The translations under genes and the position numbers were made by a program. Under the pieces are notes generated by a model. It was not told the origin of the DNA, made no database searches, and worked only from the letters and a program-made list of their open reading frames with translations. From positions 31,296,810-31,360,809 of the forward strand of contig CM055063.1 of NCBI GenBank assembly GCA_029204045.2: a stretch of DNA of 64,000 nt, read 5' to 3'. This stretch comes from Tillandsia leiboldiana. Its lineage: Eukaryota > Streptophyta > Magnoliopsida > Poales > Bromeliaceae. Shown piece by piece: positions 1 to 10,645 of this stretch (positions are counted from its first letter, which is position 1; every line of letters starts with the position of its first letter).

Positions 1-303
1 TTTTATTATTAAAAATAAATATCTACTCCCGCGAGATAATTCTTCAATTCCTCAAAAAGCATGCCAGATTTTAGCACGGATTTCGATGCACACTACGGTT
101 ACCGCGACCTTCAAAACCCCATTCCGGGGGATCCGTAAGTCGGATTTTAGATCCGATTGCACCGCCGTTCATCGTTTTTCGAGCTCTATCACCGAAAAAT
201 ACCCGCACCGTGTGATAGTCAACTTAAAAAAACCCGATAACTCGATTATCCCTGACAAGTAATTTATTAGCAGGAGGGTAAAACGATACACAAAAAGTCA
301 TGA
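1..303 (-). mobile_element. Decayed gypsy LTR fragment (G2-related)
   Basis: The order of short blocks here (AGCACGGATTTCGATGCAC, then CGAGCTCTATC, then AAAAATACCCG) matches the G2 LTR end at 4455-4640 and 13465-13625. The two are clearly related but diverged. I read it as a minus-orientation LTR remnant that begins outside the window. It has no coding capacity. Confidence 0.5.
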
Positions 304-656
304 TATTACAGCGGCATGGCCCCGCGCTGCTAAGTCAGGCGGCGCACGGCCCTGCGCCACGCGGGCGTGCACCCGCAGCACTGCAAGACCCCGCGCGGCC
401 AAGATAGGCGGCGCGCAGCCCCGCGCTGCGCGGGGCTGCGCCCGCAGCACGGCATGGCCCCGCGCTGCGCGGGCGTGCGCCCGCAGCGTGGCGTGGCCCC
501 GCGCGGCCCGGCTTTGGCGGCGTGTGGTCCCCCGCTGCGCGGTCCTGCGGCCGCAGCGCGGCATGGCCCCGCGCTGCCAAGACAGGCGGCGCGCGGCCCC
601 GCGCTGCGCGGGCGTGCACCCGCGGCACACGGTGCGGGCGGTGAGGTAGCCGTGAC
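304..656. repeat. Very GC-rich degenerate tandem repeat
   Basis: The blocks GCATGGCCCCGCGCTGC and CGGGCGTGCNCCCGCAGC recur several times with spacers, forming a degenerate tandem array of roughly 55-65 bp units. The long ORFs on both strands here come from high GC and the absence of AT-rich stop codons. They look like no known protein, so I do not call a gene. At 657-775 I see only unassigned flank, including a short A-run. Confidence 0.6.
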
Positions 657-770
657 CACGCCAACAAGAGCAAAAAAAAAATGGAAAAACGGGAAAAGAT
701 CCGGAACCGGGAAATAACGAGGTACACTAACCTCGCTGGAAGGATAAGGCAACGCGATCCAACCGACGGT

Positions 771-775
771 GGTGC
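771..775. repeat. Target-site duplication, left (GGTGC)
   Basis: This 5-bp sequence directly precedes the LTR start at 776 and is repeated exactly at 4222-4226 directly after the LTR end. It marks a single insertion event. Confidence 0.85.
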
Positions 776-1355
776 TGTGAGGACCCGGATTTCCACAAGA
801 GGATTACTGTTGGGTCAACGGAGCTTCTGCAGTGTGTTTAGCAGTTTTCGGAGGCCTCTGCTGTGTGTTGGAGGTGTTAGCACGCGAATCGGACCTCAAG
901 AATGAATCCAGCTCAAAAATTGGATTAAGAATACCCTTCCGGATGCCTTTGACAAATTTTAGAAGCGGAATTTGGCAAAACGAACAGCGAATTTGGATTC
1001 AGCGCGCGAAAACGATGAAATTGGGCTATTTGCTTGATTTTTCGCCATTGGTTACTGTTCACGCCGGAACAGTAACTCCGGCGACCGGCGGTGACCGGCG
1101 GGAGGCGGAGCACGGCGGCGCAGCGGCGGAGTGCGGCCGCGGGTAGCCGCGGGCAGGCGCGGGCAGGCGCGCGGTCCACGGGGCCGGCGTGCACCGGAGG
1201 ATTCGACACGTGGCTGCTTCGGGTCCGGCGGGTGCATCAGTTGCGCGCACCGGGCGTAGCGAGTGTAGGGGTGCCACGTGGCGCGCTGTGACTGGTGGAT
1301 CAACGCACGCGCGACCGGGCGCCGTGCGCGGCGCACCGTGGATCCCGCGTGGCCA

Positions 1356-1374
1356 CGTGGAGCTCGCCCATTGG
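1356..1374 (-). promoter_or_regulatory. ERSE-I-type element in LTR U3
   Basis: CGTGG-N9-ATTGG on this strand reads CCAAT-N9-CCACG on the other. That is the exact ER-stress response element bound by NF-Y plus a bZIP factor. It lies about 280 bp upstream of the LTR TATA-like box. Function is inferred from the motif only. Confidence 0.55.
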
Positions 1375-1581
1375 TGGGCGCATGGACCCAGGTGGCCCAG
1401 CGTGAACCGCGGTCCACGGTTCCCACCGTGGACCGCGGCGCGACGTGATAGGCGGGCGCACGTGCACCGGGCGTGCGTGCACCGGGCGCGCGGGGCGCGG
1501 TTGGGCCGCATGGCGGGCCGAGGTTGTTTCGGGCGCGCACAGTAACGGGTCGGGCCCGTTACTGTAGCAACCCGATTTAAT

Positions 1582-1645
1582 CGGGCGCCCGAAACCGGGG
1601 ACTTGTTGGGTATTTTTGGAATTGTTGCTTTTGGGCCATAAATAG
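1582..1645 (+). promoter_or_regulatory. LTR core promoter: palindrome plus TATA-like box
   Basis: The palindrome CGGGCGCCCG (1582-1591) is followed about 45 bp later by CCATAAATAG (1636-1645). LTR copy 2 keeps an intact TATAAATA at the same place (10638-10645), so this copy has lost one base of the box. Confidence 0.6.
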
Positions 1646-4221
1646 CCCCCTTTGGCCTGCGATTTGGAGCTTTTCCCGAGCTCTTCTCCTGCTGAGCCCT
1701 GAAGCAAAGATGAACAACATCTTGTGCTCTATCTTCTGAGGAAGTTTCAGGATTTTTGGTGGCACACACTTCGAGGTTGGCATTTTTCCGGCGCGCTGCG
1801 ACGCACTTTCCTTATTTGCCCTTTTCGTCGCATTTCGGTCCGAGGACTCCCCTGGCCTTCTCCGACCTCCGTTTTTGACGATTCTCACGCCGATGTGTTC
1901 CTGAGAGGTAGGGCTTTGTTTTTTGTGTTGATCATTTCTTCGTATTCCGGACTTTTGGCACGGTTCCCTAGGCACTGTTGATCCCCTATTTGTTGTGTAC
2001 TGTTTTGGACAGCATTGGAGTATTTTGCCGATATCTTCGCACCCAGACATTGGATTGAGGCGTGCCAATATTCGATTTCTATCTACGCGTCGCGAGGAAC
2101 ATCATCGTAATTTTCTTGGAATTTTCTGAGTTTTCTTCGAAGGTGAAAATCCCACTTTTTCAGAGCAAAGTTTTACAGATTTTTGTACTTGGGATTATTG
2201 AGGTAGTCACCTTGTTGATATTGTAACTTGACCAATGAAACTTGGATTGGGACGTGCAGGTACTCGTTTCGAAGGGCTCGACGAGACGATCGCAGTGGTA
2301 TTTTTGTTAGATTTTTCAGAGTTCCTTTTACAGGTGGAAATTAAGCATCTTTTTAGCTAAAATTTTGGGGAATTGTGAATGGTTGTGGAACCGTTGTTTA
2401 AATAGTTATCGGTCGGTGTGTTTGCAGGATTATTTGCATTCCTTGTATTGTGGGGTGATTGTTGGAGACTGTGGATTTTTGGCAGCAAGGGATCTTGTTT
2501 TACTGTTGTGCACGCTTCTCGAGGTGGGTGGTTGTTGTATCCCTCTCTTTTGGTATGCTCAATAGGAATATCAGAATAACCCGATGTTCGAAATTGTTGA
2601 TCAAATATTGATAACCTTGCATGCAAAAAGGGACCACATAATTGATAGCCTATCCATGTGATTGAGACAATGGTATTGGAACTTGATCGTTATGCCATAA
2701 TCACTCCTGTTAAAGTATTTATTTATCTAGAACAGCATGATCAGTTGTATGTTAGTACTTAGTGATTATGCAAAAAGGGATCATCACTTTGAGACATTGG
2801 TATTGGAGTTCATTGTTATATCATGTTATCCATGTGAATAGATTAGTAAATTGGGACATTATGATGTATTATATGTGAGTGCATTGGTGGACGCTTTTCC
2901 TTCTATTCTAGATGAGGACATTTGCATGCTTGTATGGACATCTAGATAGGCCACATTTTTCTGCTACACTATCATGCTGGAATTGACTTAGGAGAAACCT
3001 TTTTATTATTCTTTTCTCCTTTCATTTGAGGCATTGGGGTATTGCTCGGGTTGAGCAGGGTTGTAGGATAGTGTAGCCTGGTTTGTTGAGTGAGTTCGTC
3101 ATACTAGATTGGGGTTTTAGGTTATTGCGGCAACCACGGGCATTGGGCGGTTACCGAATGTTTACTTATGCATCAGATTGGGGATAGGATTCCTCTAGTG
3201 GATGGAGTTTCCCACTTATTGATTATCATCGCATTGATTGGGGGTTCGGGTTATCTTTAGTGGAGGGTTTTTCCCACTTTGATCATTGTCATGATCCAGT
3301 CCTGCTATACGGTGATACTCGATACAGAGATACTTGTGATACTGATGACAGAGTTACTTTACTCGTGTGGGTCGCTCCCCTCGAGTGCCACTCCGGAGGT
3401 AGGCCTCAGACCGAGCCATGTGTGCAAGTCTGATACTCATTTTGGGATGCGAGCCATGTGTGCCGATCCCGCGGATTCGAGCCGTGTCTGCAGATTCCGC
3501 TACTCAGATCTTGAGTTCGACAGCAGAGCAGGCAGTGCCAGTTTTTACTGGTGATTAGATTGGGTTATTCGGTCAGATACTTACACTGATGCATTCGTAT
3601 AGTTTCCTATTTCAGACTCTGTATTTAGAGGCATATTAGTGGTAGCTTACCTTTATCGACCGTTTTATTAGCTTACCACCTAACTCCTTTTCTTTTGCCT
3701 CTGGTAGACCTAGTGGGCATGTCAGAGTTGAGGCTTAACCCACTAGGGGAGGCTGCTGTTTCTATAGTAGTTCTCACCCCCCATCGTCCTTTTCTTTGTT
3801 TTTCCCTTTGTTTTGCAGAGTCTTCTGCGGGAGTTGCTGGGTCGTCAGCAACTGATCGAGGTAAGAGGATGGCAGACTAGATAGAGAGTCCACCCGTCAG
3901 TAGCTAGCTGGACTTTGGTTGTACCCCTATCTCCTCAGACAGTTTTTGTTGTACTCTCTTTTGAGGTCTGGTTTTAGCCAGCTGGTTGTATATTTGTGGT
4001 GAGTTGGGAGAGTACTTGTATTTATTTACAGTCGTTCTTTACTTTATTTCCAGCTTTGGTCTGAGATGTTGTAGTTTTTAGTCCAGCTCTGATTTTATGC
4101 TCTATTATTATTATCTCTTATATCTGAGCAGGTTACCGACGCTTCGTGTACGCGGGAAATACCGTGTGCACGGCGGATCTGTAGACGGGCCCGGGTTCTG
4201 GTTTACACCCGGGAAGTGACA

Positions 4222-4717
4222 GGTGCTCTTCGCGTTTCGTTCTCCGCTGAAGATGTTGAACCGCTCTGGTTCCGTCACCACGAGGAGGTCGAGCGAACCC
4301 TAAACGGGAAGCGGCGGTCTAAAACCTTTCTACTAACAAATGAATAAATAATATTAATTTTGCGTGTACGTATGAAACCCTAAGGTGGGATATAAATAAA
4401 CGGGGAAAACCCCAACCGATCGTCAGGTGTGCGTGCCCCTAGCACCGACTCAACAACCAGCACGGATTCCGATGCACCGAACCCTTAACGGGTTCAACTT
4501 ATTGGGTAGTACCCGTTAACACGAAAAGGCCCGATTTGGGAGATTCGTCTATCGGAATTCGAATCCGATCGCTTTGCCATTCCCCGATGTCCGAGCTCTA
4601 TCTAAGAAAAATACCCGTGGTCCAGGCCAGTCTATTGGAGAAAACACGGTGAGCAGTTTCCCCCAATTGACCCGCTAATAAGAAAAGGTATTCAAGGGCA
4701 TAAGGCATGTCGTGACA
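4222..4717 (-). mobile_element. G2 gypsy LTR, U3 end (copy 1)
   Basis: Read on the minus strand, this LTR starts TGTCACGAC at 4717, directly after the 3' internal end of G2. It was split by the family 1 insertion, whose right duplication is 4222-4226. A near-identical copy is at 13222-13716. Confidence 0.7.
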
Positions 4718-4769
4718 CTACATCACTCACCACTTAAAAGAAGTTTCGTCCTCGAAACTTAACCACTAA

Positions 4770-5330
4770 CCTTGCTAAACAAGACAGGGAAACGCATATT
4801 CAAGTCCGATTCCAAAACCCAAGTAGCTTCCCGCTCCTCAAGATCGCTCCCAAGCACCTTTACGTACGGAAAAGATCGGTTGCGCAACCTCTTGTCCTCA
4901 CGTGCCGAATCCGCACCGGAGTTTCGTTGTAACTTAAATCCTCCCGGAGTTCACTTGTCGAAGTGCTGACGATGCGTGATGGATCGGCGGGGTATTTCCG
5001 AAGCATTGACACGTGGAAGACATTGTGCACCCGGTCGAGGTTAGGCGGCAGAGCCCGTCGATATGTCACCGGACCGATGCGTTCCAAGATCTTAAACGGT
5101 CCAACAACCGCGGGCTCAACCTGCCACGCAAACCGAACCGCTTGATCCCTTTGGAAGGCGAAACTCGGAGCAACACATCCTCCCCGACCTGAAACTCTAG
5201 ATACCGACGCCTCCGGTCCGCGTAACTTTTCTGCCGACTCTGGGCGGTCAACAACCGCTGCCTGACAAGGCGCACCCTTGCTTCGGTTTCCTCCACCAAA
5301 AGAATACACCAACCCTACCCACATCCTACT
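4770..5330 (-). pseudogene. G2 integrase C-terminal remnant (copy 1)
   Basis: Minus-strand translation gives the end of a gypsy integrase: a basic segment with [13 protein letters not shown], the GKLSPR-type GPY/F region, then VHNVFHVSMLRKY as in plant chromoviruses. At least one frameshift separates the two halves, near 5100. The chromodomain-like tail is clearer in copy 2. Nothing upstream of the integrase end is present: protease, reverse transcriptase, RNase H and the catalytic core are missing. G2 is therefore an internally deleted, non-autonomous derivative. Confidence 0.8.
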
Positions 5331-5363
5331 CAGGTCGCAGGGCTCAGCTATACTCGGAACCAA

Positions 5364-6050
5364 GAAGACCCACTAGGTATGGCCTAGGCAAAACCCACAC
5401 CCACACTACTTGCGGACGAACTCCGACGGGTATGCTCCTTGCCGTAGCTCAAGATATCTCTTCCTAATAACCCCCGTCTGATAGGACCGCTGACACACCT
5501 ACCACCAACAGCGGATTATCCCTTCCCCGCCAGTCACTTAAATCAACCACGATAAGTATATCGAAAGTGGGGCTCAAGGTTGAGGGATCAGACCTTTCGA
5601 GCCCAAAGATGCTATCGAACTATCTTCCAATGCTCAACATGCCCGTGACCCGAAAAACGGGCAGGGTTCGCTTTTGCGGACCAAACTCGTGAGTCCCAGT
5701 GGCCCCACATCCGGAGGCACACCGGAAACAACAAGCAGTCGATCCACGCAAAAAGGTGGCTGCCCTAGTTAGACCCGAGTGCCACATCGGAATCCTCGAG
5801 CGGGATCCCTTCCAGTTCCAAAAGCAGAAAGCCCTGCCCAAAGTTCGCCGGTCAGGGTGGAACATAACCACATAGTTCGGGGGAAAACCAACTAGTGGTC
5901 GGAGTGGGCACGTCCCTACAAAAGGTAAGGGAGGAAAAAGGGACTAACTCCTAGTATTAAAGGTAAAGGCGGAGGATAAACGCTGGTGTAAGGGGTGGGA
6001 TGCTCCGGTCTCAGACAGGACCCTAGAACGAAAGAACTACCAAAGGTGCA
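5364..6050 (-). mobile_element. G2 internal region, no recognisable coding
   Basis: This lies between the gag and integrase remnants. Short open stretches exist on both strands, but none resembles protease, RT or RNase H. It is almost identical to 14374-15060. I see nothing else in it. Confidence 0.5.
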
Positions 6051-6060
6051 TTACCTGTTA

Positions 6061-6852
6061 CTACTCCATACGGGATTGTGCGTCCTCTGCCCAATTGTCG
6101 CGGGAACTACGGCCGCAGCCCCTGGGCCAGCGGCGCAGTGCGTAGTAGACTTGGTCTCCGGGTTCTTTATGGTCAGCTTCGGTTGGGTCACCCTCAACTG
6201 GGTCCTCTTCAACTGGGTCATCTTCAACTGGGTCATCTTCAACCGGGTCATCTTCAACTGGATCATCTTTAGCTGGGTCGTCGTTTGGAACTTCCTGCGT
6301 GCAGATGGGGGCGGTCTTCTCCTTGCGCCGGGGTGCGGTAGGTGAAGTTGCCGGCTTCTGAAGGCAATACGGGCGAAGATGCCCCGGCTTGCCGCAACCG
6401 AAATAATGTCCCCGCCTCCACGGACAAACGGTCACCAAGTGTGGTCCTCCGCAGATGACGCAAGGCTTGTCCCCTGATCCCTGTCCTCTCGTCGGCGCAT
6501 TCCGGTTTACTTGCTTCGTCTTCGGAGGCTTGGAGGGTCTGCTTTCCTTGGGAATACCTTTCCCAGAGCAAGGGTGAGGTCTCTTCTGGCCCCGGTTGGG
6601 CTCATGGTCCTCCTGTCGGGCACGGGCGACGGCCTGTTCCAGCTCTATCCAAGTGGCTCTGTCAACCACCTCTCGAAAGGTGGACATACCCACTGCTGGG
6701 ACTACCCGAAAAGTGTCGCTCCCTAGGCTGTCCCCGAAAAGGTGTGCCATATAGGGTCCGCCCCTCCCGCCAAAGGGAGCGCGTTCGGTCACGCCGATGT
6801 CTTGCACCAACGAGTACATGCGTTCCGTGAGGGTCAACAGTTGCCCGACCAT
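6061..6852 (-). pseudogene. G2 gag remnant with acidic repeat (copy 1)
   Basis: The minus-strand reading frame shows the C-terminal half of a gypsy Gag. A basic linker leads to a first zinc-binding segment, CVICGGPHLVTVC, and a second, FGCGKPGHLRPYC, in which the first cysteine is replaced by tyrosine. Five tandem Asp-Pro-Val-Glu-type units (DDPVE) follow, encoded by 15-bp repeats near 6190-6285. Most of the capsid domain found in element E is absent. The frame is open for 263 codons but its N-terminal end is cut by the rearrangement junction near 6862. Copy 2 (15279-15983) shares the missing cysteine and the acidic repeat, so both predate the duplication. Confidence 0.75.
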
Positions 6853-6861
6853 GTCATGAGT

Positions 6862-6880
6862 TCCGTGAGGGCCAGGACTT
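6862..6880. other. Rearrangement junction between opposite-strand gag sequences
   Basis: Up to CATGTCATG (6853-6861) the sequence matches 15862-15871 in G2 copy 2, which continues into the start of its gag. Here it instead switches into plus-strand gag of the family 1 element. This is the breakpoint of the roughly 9-kb tandem duplication. Confidence 0.7.
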
Positions 6881-9690
6881 CTGAGCAGCGTTTTGAGAGG
6901 AAACGCTCAGCCCCGGATATTGATGGACAGTCTAGTTCTCGGAGACGACCACGGCTTCGCGGCGGATGTATTTTCTGTGGAGGAGATATGTTCAGAGGTT
7001 GCATTGTCTTTCTGGTTACTATCATGGAGGTGCCTACGGTGGCACTGGGACTCGAGGATATCCCCATTATCCGCGAGTTGCTAGATATGTTTGAGTTGAT
7101 GACTAGGCCGCCGGAGAGGGAGATAGAGTTTGTGATTGACGAGGTCCCGGGAACCACGCCTATCTTGAAGGCACCTTATCGGATGGTGCCTGTCGAGTTG
7201 AGAGAGCTAAAGGCGCAACTGTAGGATCTGATGGACTAGGGTTTTGTTAGACCCAGTGTGTCGCCGTGGGGAGAGCCTGAGTTGGCTGTGAAGTAAAAGG
7301 ATGGTTCACTTCGACTGTGCATGGATTATTGGGAGCTTCGGTATTTTCGAAGATTGATCTTCAGTTCGGCTATCACCAGCTGTGTGTGAGGGCCTAGGAT
7401 TTCTCCAAAACGGCATTCAGATCTCGGTACGGGCTTTATGAGTTCACAGTGATGCCATTTGGATTGACGAATGCCCCTGCCGCATTGATGGATTTGGTGA
7501 ACTGGATATTTCGGCCGTTTTTGGACCGGGTTGTTGCAGTATTTATTGATGATTCTGATTTACTCCCGAAGTGATGTGGAGTAAGGAGCACTTGAGGACA
7601 GTGCTATAGCTTCTGTGAGAGAAGAAGCAGTATGCCAAGCTTTTGAAGTGCGGATTTTGGCTCTGGGAGGTCACCTTTTTGGGGCACGTAGTTTCAGCTA
7701 CGGGAGTGGCAGTGGATCCGGCCAAGGTGGATGCTATTCGAGATTGGCCGAGGCCGACGACTATCACCGAGGTGCGGAGTTCTTTGGGTTTGACTAGCTA
7801 CTATCGGCGATTTGTGGAAGGCTTTACGAAGCTTTCCACTCCCCTCACATGTGTGACCAGGATAGGGGATTAAGTTTATTTGGAGTGAGACTTGTCAGAG
7901 CGATTTTGAAGGAGCTGAAACAGAGATTGATGACAGCTCCGATCCTTGCTCTCCCGGTCTTGGGAGAGGGATTTGTGATCTACAGCGATGCCTTTTTCAG
8001 TGGTCTGGGGTGTGTATTGATGCAGCATGGTAGGGTAATTACTTATGCTTCACGGCAATTAAAGGACCATGAGAAAAATTACCCTACTCATGATCTTGAG
8101 TTGGCAGCGGTTGTGTTTGCTCTGAAATTGTGGCGGCATTATTGTATGAAGAGCACTGCAAGTTTTACACTGATCATAAGGGATGAAGTATCTGTTCACT
8201 CAGAAGGAGTTGAACTTGAGGCAACGTCGGTAGTTAGAGTTGTTAAAGGATTAAGGTGTGATTATCCTTTGTCATCCCGGCAAGGCCAATGTTGTGGCAG
8301 ATGCTTGGAGTAGGAGGACGAGTCTGAGTATGATGATCTCACAGCAGGCACTGTTGGTTGAGCAGATGAGACGACTACAGATTGAGGTTATATCCCCTGG
8401 GGTCTCAGCTAGACTTATGTCTTTGGTCGTGCAGCCCACTCTGTTGGACAGGATTCGAGAGAAACAGAGTGAGGACCCCCACTTGATGAGGATCCGAGGG
8501 CAGATTCAGACGGAGTTGACAGGGGATTTTTCAGTTGATGCTTCGGGAGTACTGCGGTACAGGGACCGAGCTTGTGTGCCTATAGGTTCAGAGATTCGAG
8601 AGTAGGTCTTGAGGGAGGCCCATAATACACCTTATACCATTCATCCTGGTGGGACTAAGATGTATAAGGACCTCAAGGCACATTTTTGGTATGAAGAGAG
8701 ATACATTGGGAGGATCGTGGCACTGCTTAACTTGTCAACAAGTAAAGGCGGAGCATCGTGTACCTACTAGCAAGTTACAGAGTCTTCCAATCCCAGAATA
8801 GAAATGGGATCATATCACTTTGGATTTTGTCACTGGGTTGCCGAGAGCACAGACTGGAGCTGATGCGATCTAGGTAGTCGTTGATAGACTCACCAAGTCT
8901 GCTCACTTTCTACCGGTGCATGTGATTTGGCCTTTGGAGCGACTGGCAAAGTTACACTTGGCTGAGGTGGTGAGATTGCACAGTGTACCCGTCCCCATTG
9001 TATCAGATAGAGACTGAGGTTTGTCTCGCATTTCTGGAGGAGTTTACAGTCAGCTTTGGGGACGCAGCTTCGATTTAGCACAGCATTCCACCCACAGACC
9101 GATGGACAGTCTGAGCGCACCATACAGACCCTTGAGGACATGTTGAGAGCGTGCATCCCGGATTTTGGAGGAGGGTGGTACCGACACTTGGGATTGGTTG
9201 AGTTTGCGTACAACTACAGTTACCAAGCGAGCAATCAGATGGCTCCGTTTGACGCGTTGTATGAACGCAAGTGTCGGACACCCTATATTGGAGTAATATG
9301 GGTGAGAGAAAGACTGTGGGTCCTGATCTACTGGCAGAGGCAGAGAAAAAGGATAGATTGATTCGACGACATCTTGTACCGCCCTGAGTCGGCGGAGGAG
9401 TTATGCTGATACTCGACGGCGAGACTTAGAGTTTCAGGTTGGTGATCATGTCTTTTTGAAAGTCTCGCCTTCGTCAGGGGTCCGGAGATTTGGAGTTCGG
9501 GGAAAGCTTAGTCCCCGGTTTATTAGACCCTTTTTGGTACTGGAGAGAGTTGGCCCTGTTACTTTTCGTGTTACTCTTCCTCCACGCCAGGCTGGAATTC
9601 ATAATGTGTTTCACGTTTCTGCTTTGAGGAAGTTTGTATTTGATCCTGCGCTTATGTTTGGCTAGGGAGCTGGAGGAGTTGATGCGGGAT
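6863..9690 (+). pseudogene. Decayed gypsy gag-pol (family 1 element)
   Basis: Aligned with element E, this is one gypsy polyprotein broken by many stops and frameshifts. It runs from the end of gag (basic region and one CIFCGG half-knuckle), through a deletion that removes protease, to reverse transcriptase (LEDIPIIRE to about 7870, with about 75 bp missing near 7337 and a frameshift at FIDD), RNase H (7970-8330, TDH and DAW motifs) and integrase (8600-9370, [12 protein letters not shown] at about 9078). It ends in the GPY/F region (9456-9665). The 5' LTR and gag start are absent because copy 2 begins at the duplication breakpoint. It cannot encode active enzyme. Confidence 0.9.
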
Positions 9691-9769
9691 ACCTATCCTT
9701 TCTTGTCCGAGGATTCGAGCTGTGGTACATTTGTCTTGCTTCTTAGTTTCGAGGATGAAACTTTCTTTT

Positions 9770-9781
9770 AGTGGGGGAGGA
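9770..9781 (+). other. Polypurine tract, family 1 element
   Basis: AGTGGGGGAGGA lies immediately before the LTR start at 9782, as expected for the plus-strand primer site. The equivalent site in element E is 29767-29778. Confidence 0.85.
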
Positions 9782-10361
9782 TGTGAGGACCCGGATTTCC
9801 ACAAGAGGATTACTGTTGGGTCAACGGAGCTTCTGCAGTGTGTTTAGCAGTTTTCGGAGGCCTTTGCTGTGTGTTGGAGGTGTTTGCGCGCGAATCGGAC
9901 CTCAAGAATGAATCCAGCGTGAAAATTGGATTAAGGATACCCTTCCATATGCCTTTGACAAATTTTAGAAGCGGAATTTGGCAAAACGGACAGCGGATTT
10001 GGATTTAGCGCGCGAAAACGATTAAATTGGGCTATTTGCTTGATTTTTTGCCATTGGTTACTGTTCACGCCGGAACAGTAACTCCGGCGACCGGCGGCGA
10101 CCGGTGGGAGGCGGAGCACGGCGGCGCAGCGGCGGAGTGCGGGCGCGGGCAGGCGCGCGGGCGCCCGGGCAGGCGCGCGGTCCACGGGGCCGGCGTGCAC
10201 CGGAGGATTCGACACGTGGCGACTTCGGGTTCGGCGGGTGCATCAGTTGCGTGCACCGGGCGTAGCGACTGTAGGGGTGCCATGTGGCGCACTGTGACTG
10301 GTGGGTCAACGCACGCGCGACCGGGCGCCGTGCGCGGCGCACCGTGGACCCCGCGTGGCCA

Positions 10362-10380
10362 CGTGGAGCTCGCCCATTGG
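10362..10380 (-). promoter_or_regulatory. ERSE-I-type element in LTR U3
   Basis: Same exact CGTGG-N9-ATTGG arrangement as 1356-1374, about 260 bp upstream of the TATA box at 10638. Confidence 0.55.
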
Positions 10381-10582
10381 TGGGCGCATGGACCCCGGTG
10401 GCCCGGCGTGAACCGCGGCCTACGATTCCCGCCGTGGATCGCAGCGCCACGCGGCGCGCCGTGATAGGCGGGCGCACGTGCACCGGGCGCGCGGGGCGCG
10501 GTTGGGCCGCGTGGCAGGCCGAGGTTGTTTCGGGCGCGCACAGTAACGGGCCGGGCCCGTTACTGTAGCAACCCGATTTAAT

Positions 10583-10645
10583 CGGGCGCCCGAAACAGGG
10601 GACTTGTTGGGTATTTTTGGAATTGTTGCTTTTGGGCTATAAATA
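10583..10645 (+). promoter_or_regulatory. LTR core promoter: palindrome plus TATA box
   Basis: CGGGCGCCCG at 10583-10592 and TATAAATA at 10638-10645. Spacing matches the other LTRs in the window. Confidence 0.65.

Larger units (their letters stand above)
776..4221 (+). mobile_element. Solo LTR of a gypsy element (family 1), 3446 bp
   Basis: It begins TGTGAGGACCCGG, ends GTGACA and is flanked by perfect GGTGC duplications, with no internal region attached. It is therefore a solo LTR left by LTR-LTR recombination. The same LTR recurs at 9782-13221, roughly 95-98% identical by eye depending on the segment. The U3 is GC-rich with G-box/CCAAT modules, and a TATA-like box lies near 1637. The last 100 bp carry the hairpins shared with the other LTR families here. 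Apparent ORFs inside it are not genes. Confidence 0.93.

Noticed and set aside
298..796. Overlapping open frames of 110-153 codons at the left end
   Set aside because: The region is a GC-rich tandem repeat; the frames are low-complexity R/A/P/G and occur on both strands.
1904..3860. Spliced leader introns inside the gypsy LTRs (AGGTAGG donors and TTTTGCAG acceptors recur between families)
   Set aside because: The sites are suggestive and partly conserved, but several alternatives exist and nothing in the sequence decides which, if any, are used.
6190..6285. Regular 15-bp repeats that might suggest a CRISPR-like array
   Set aside because: There are no spacers and the units encode DDPVE repeats in a gag frame on the minus strand. 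The context is a plant retrotransposon.
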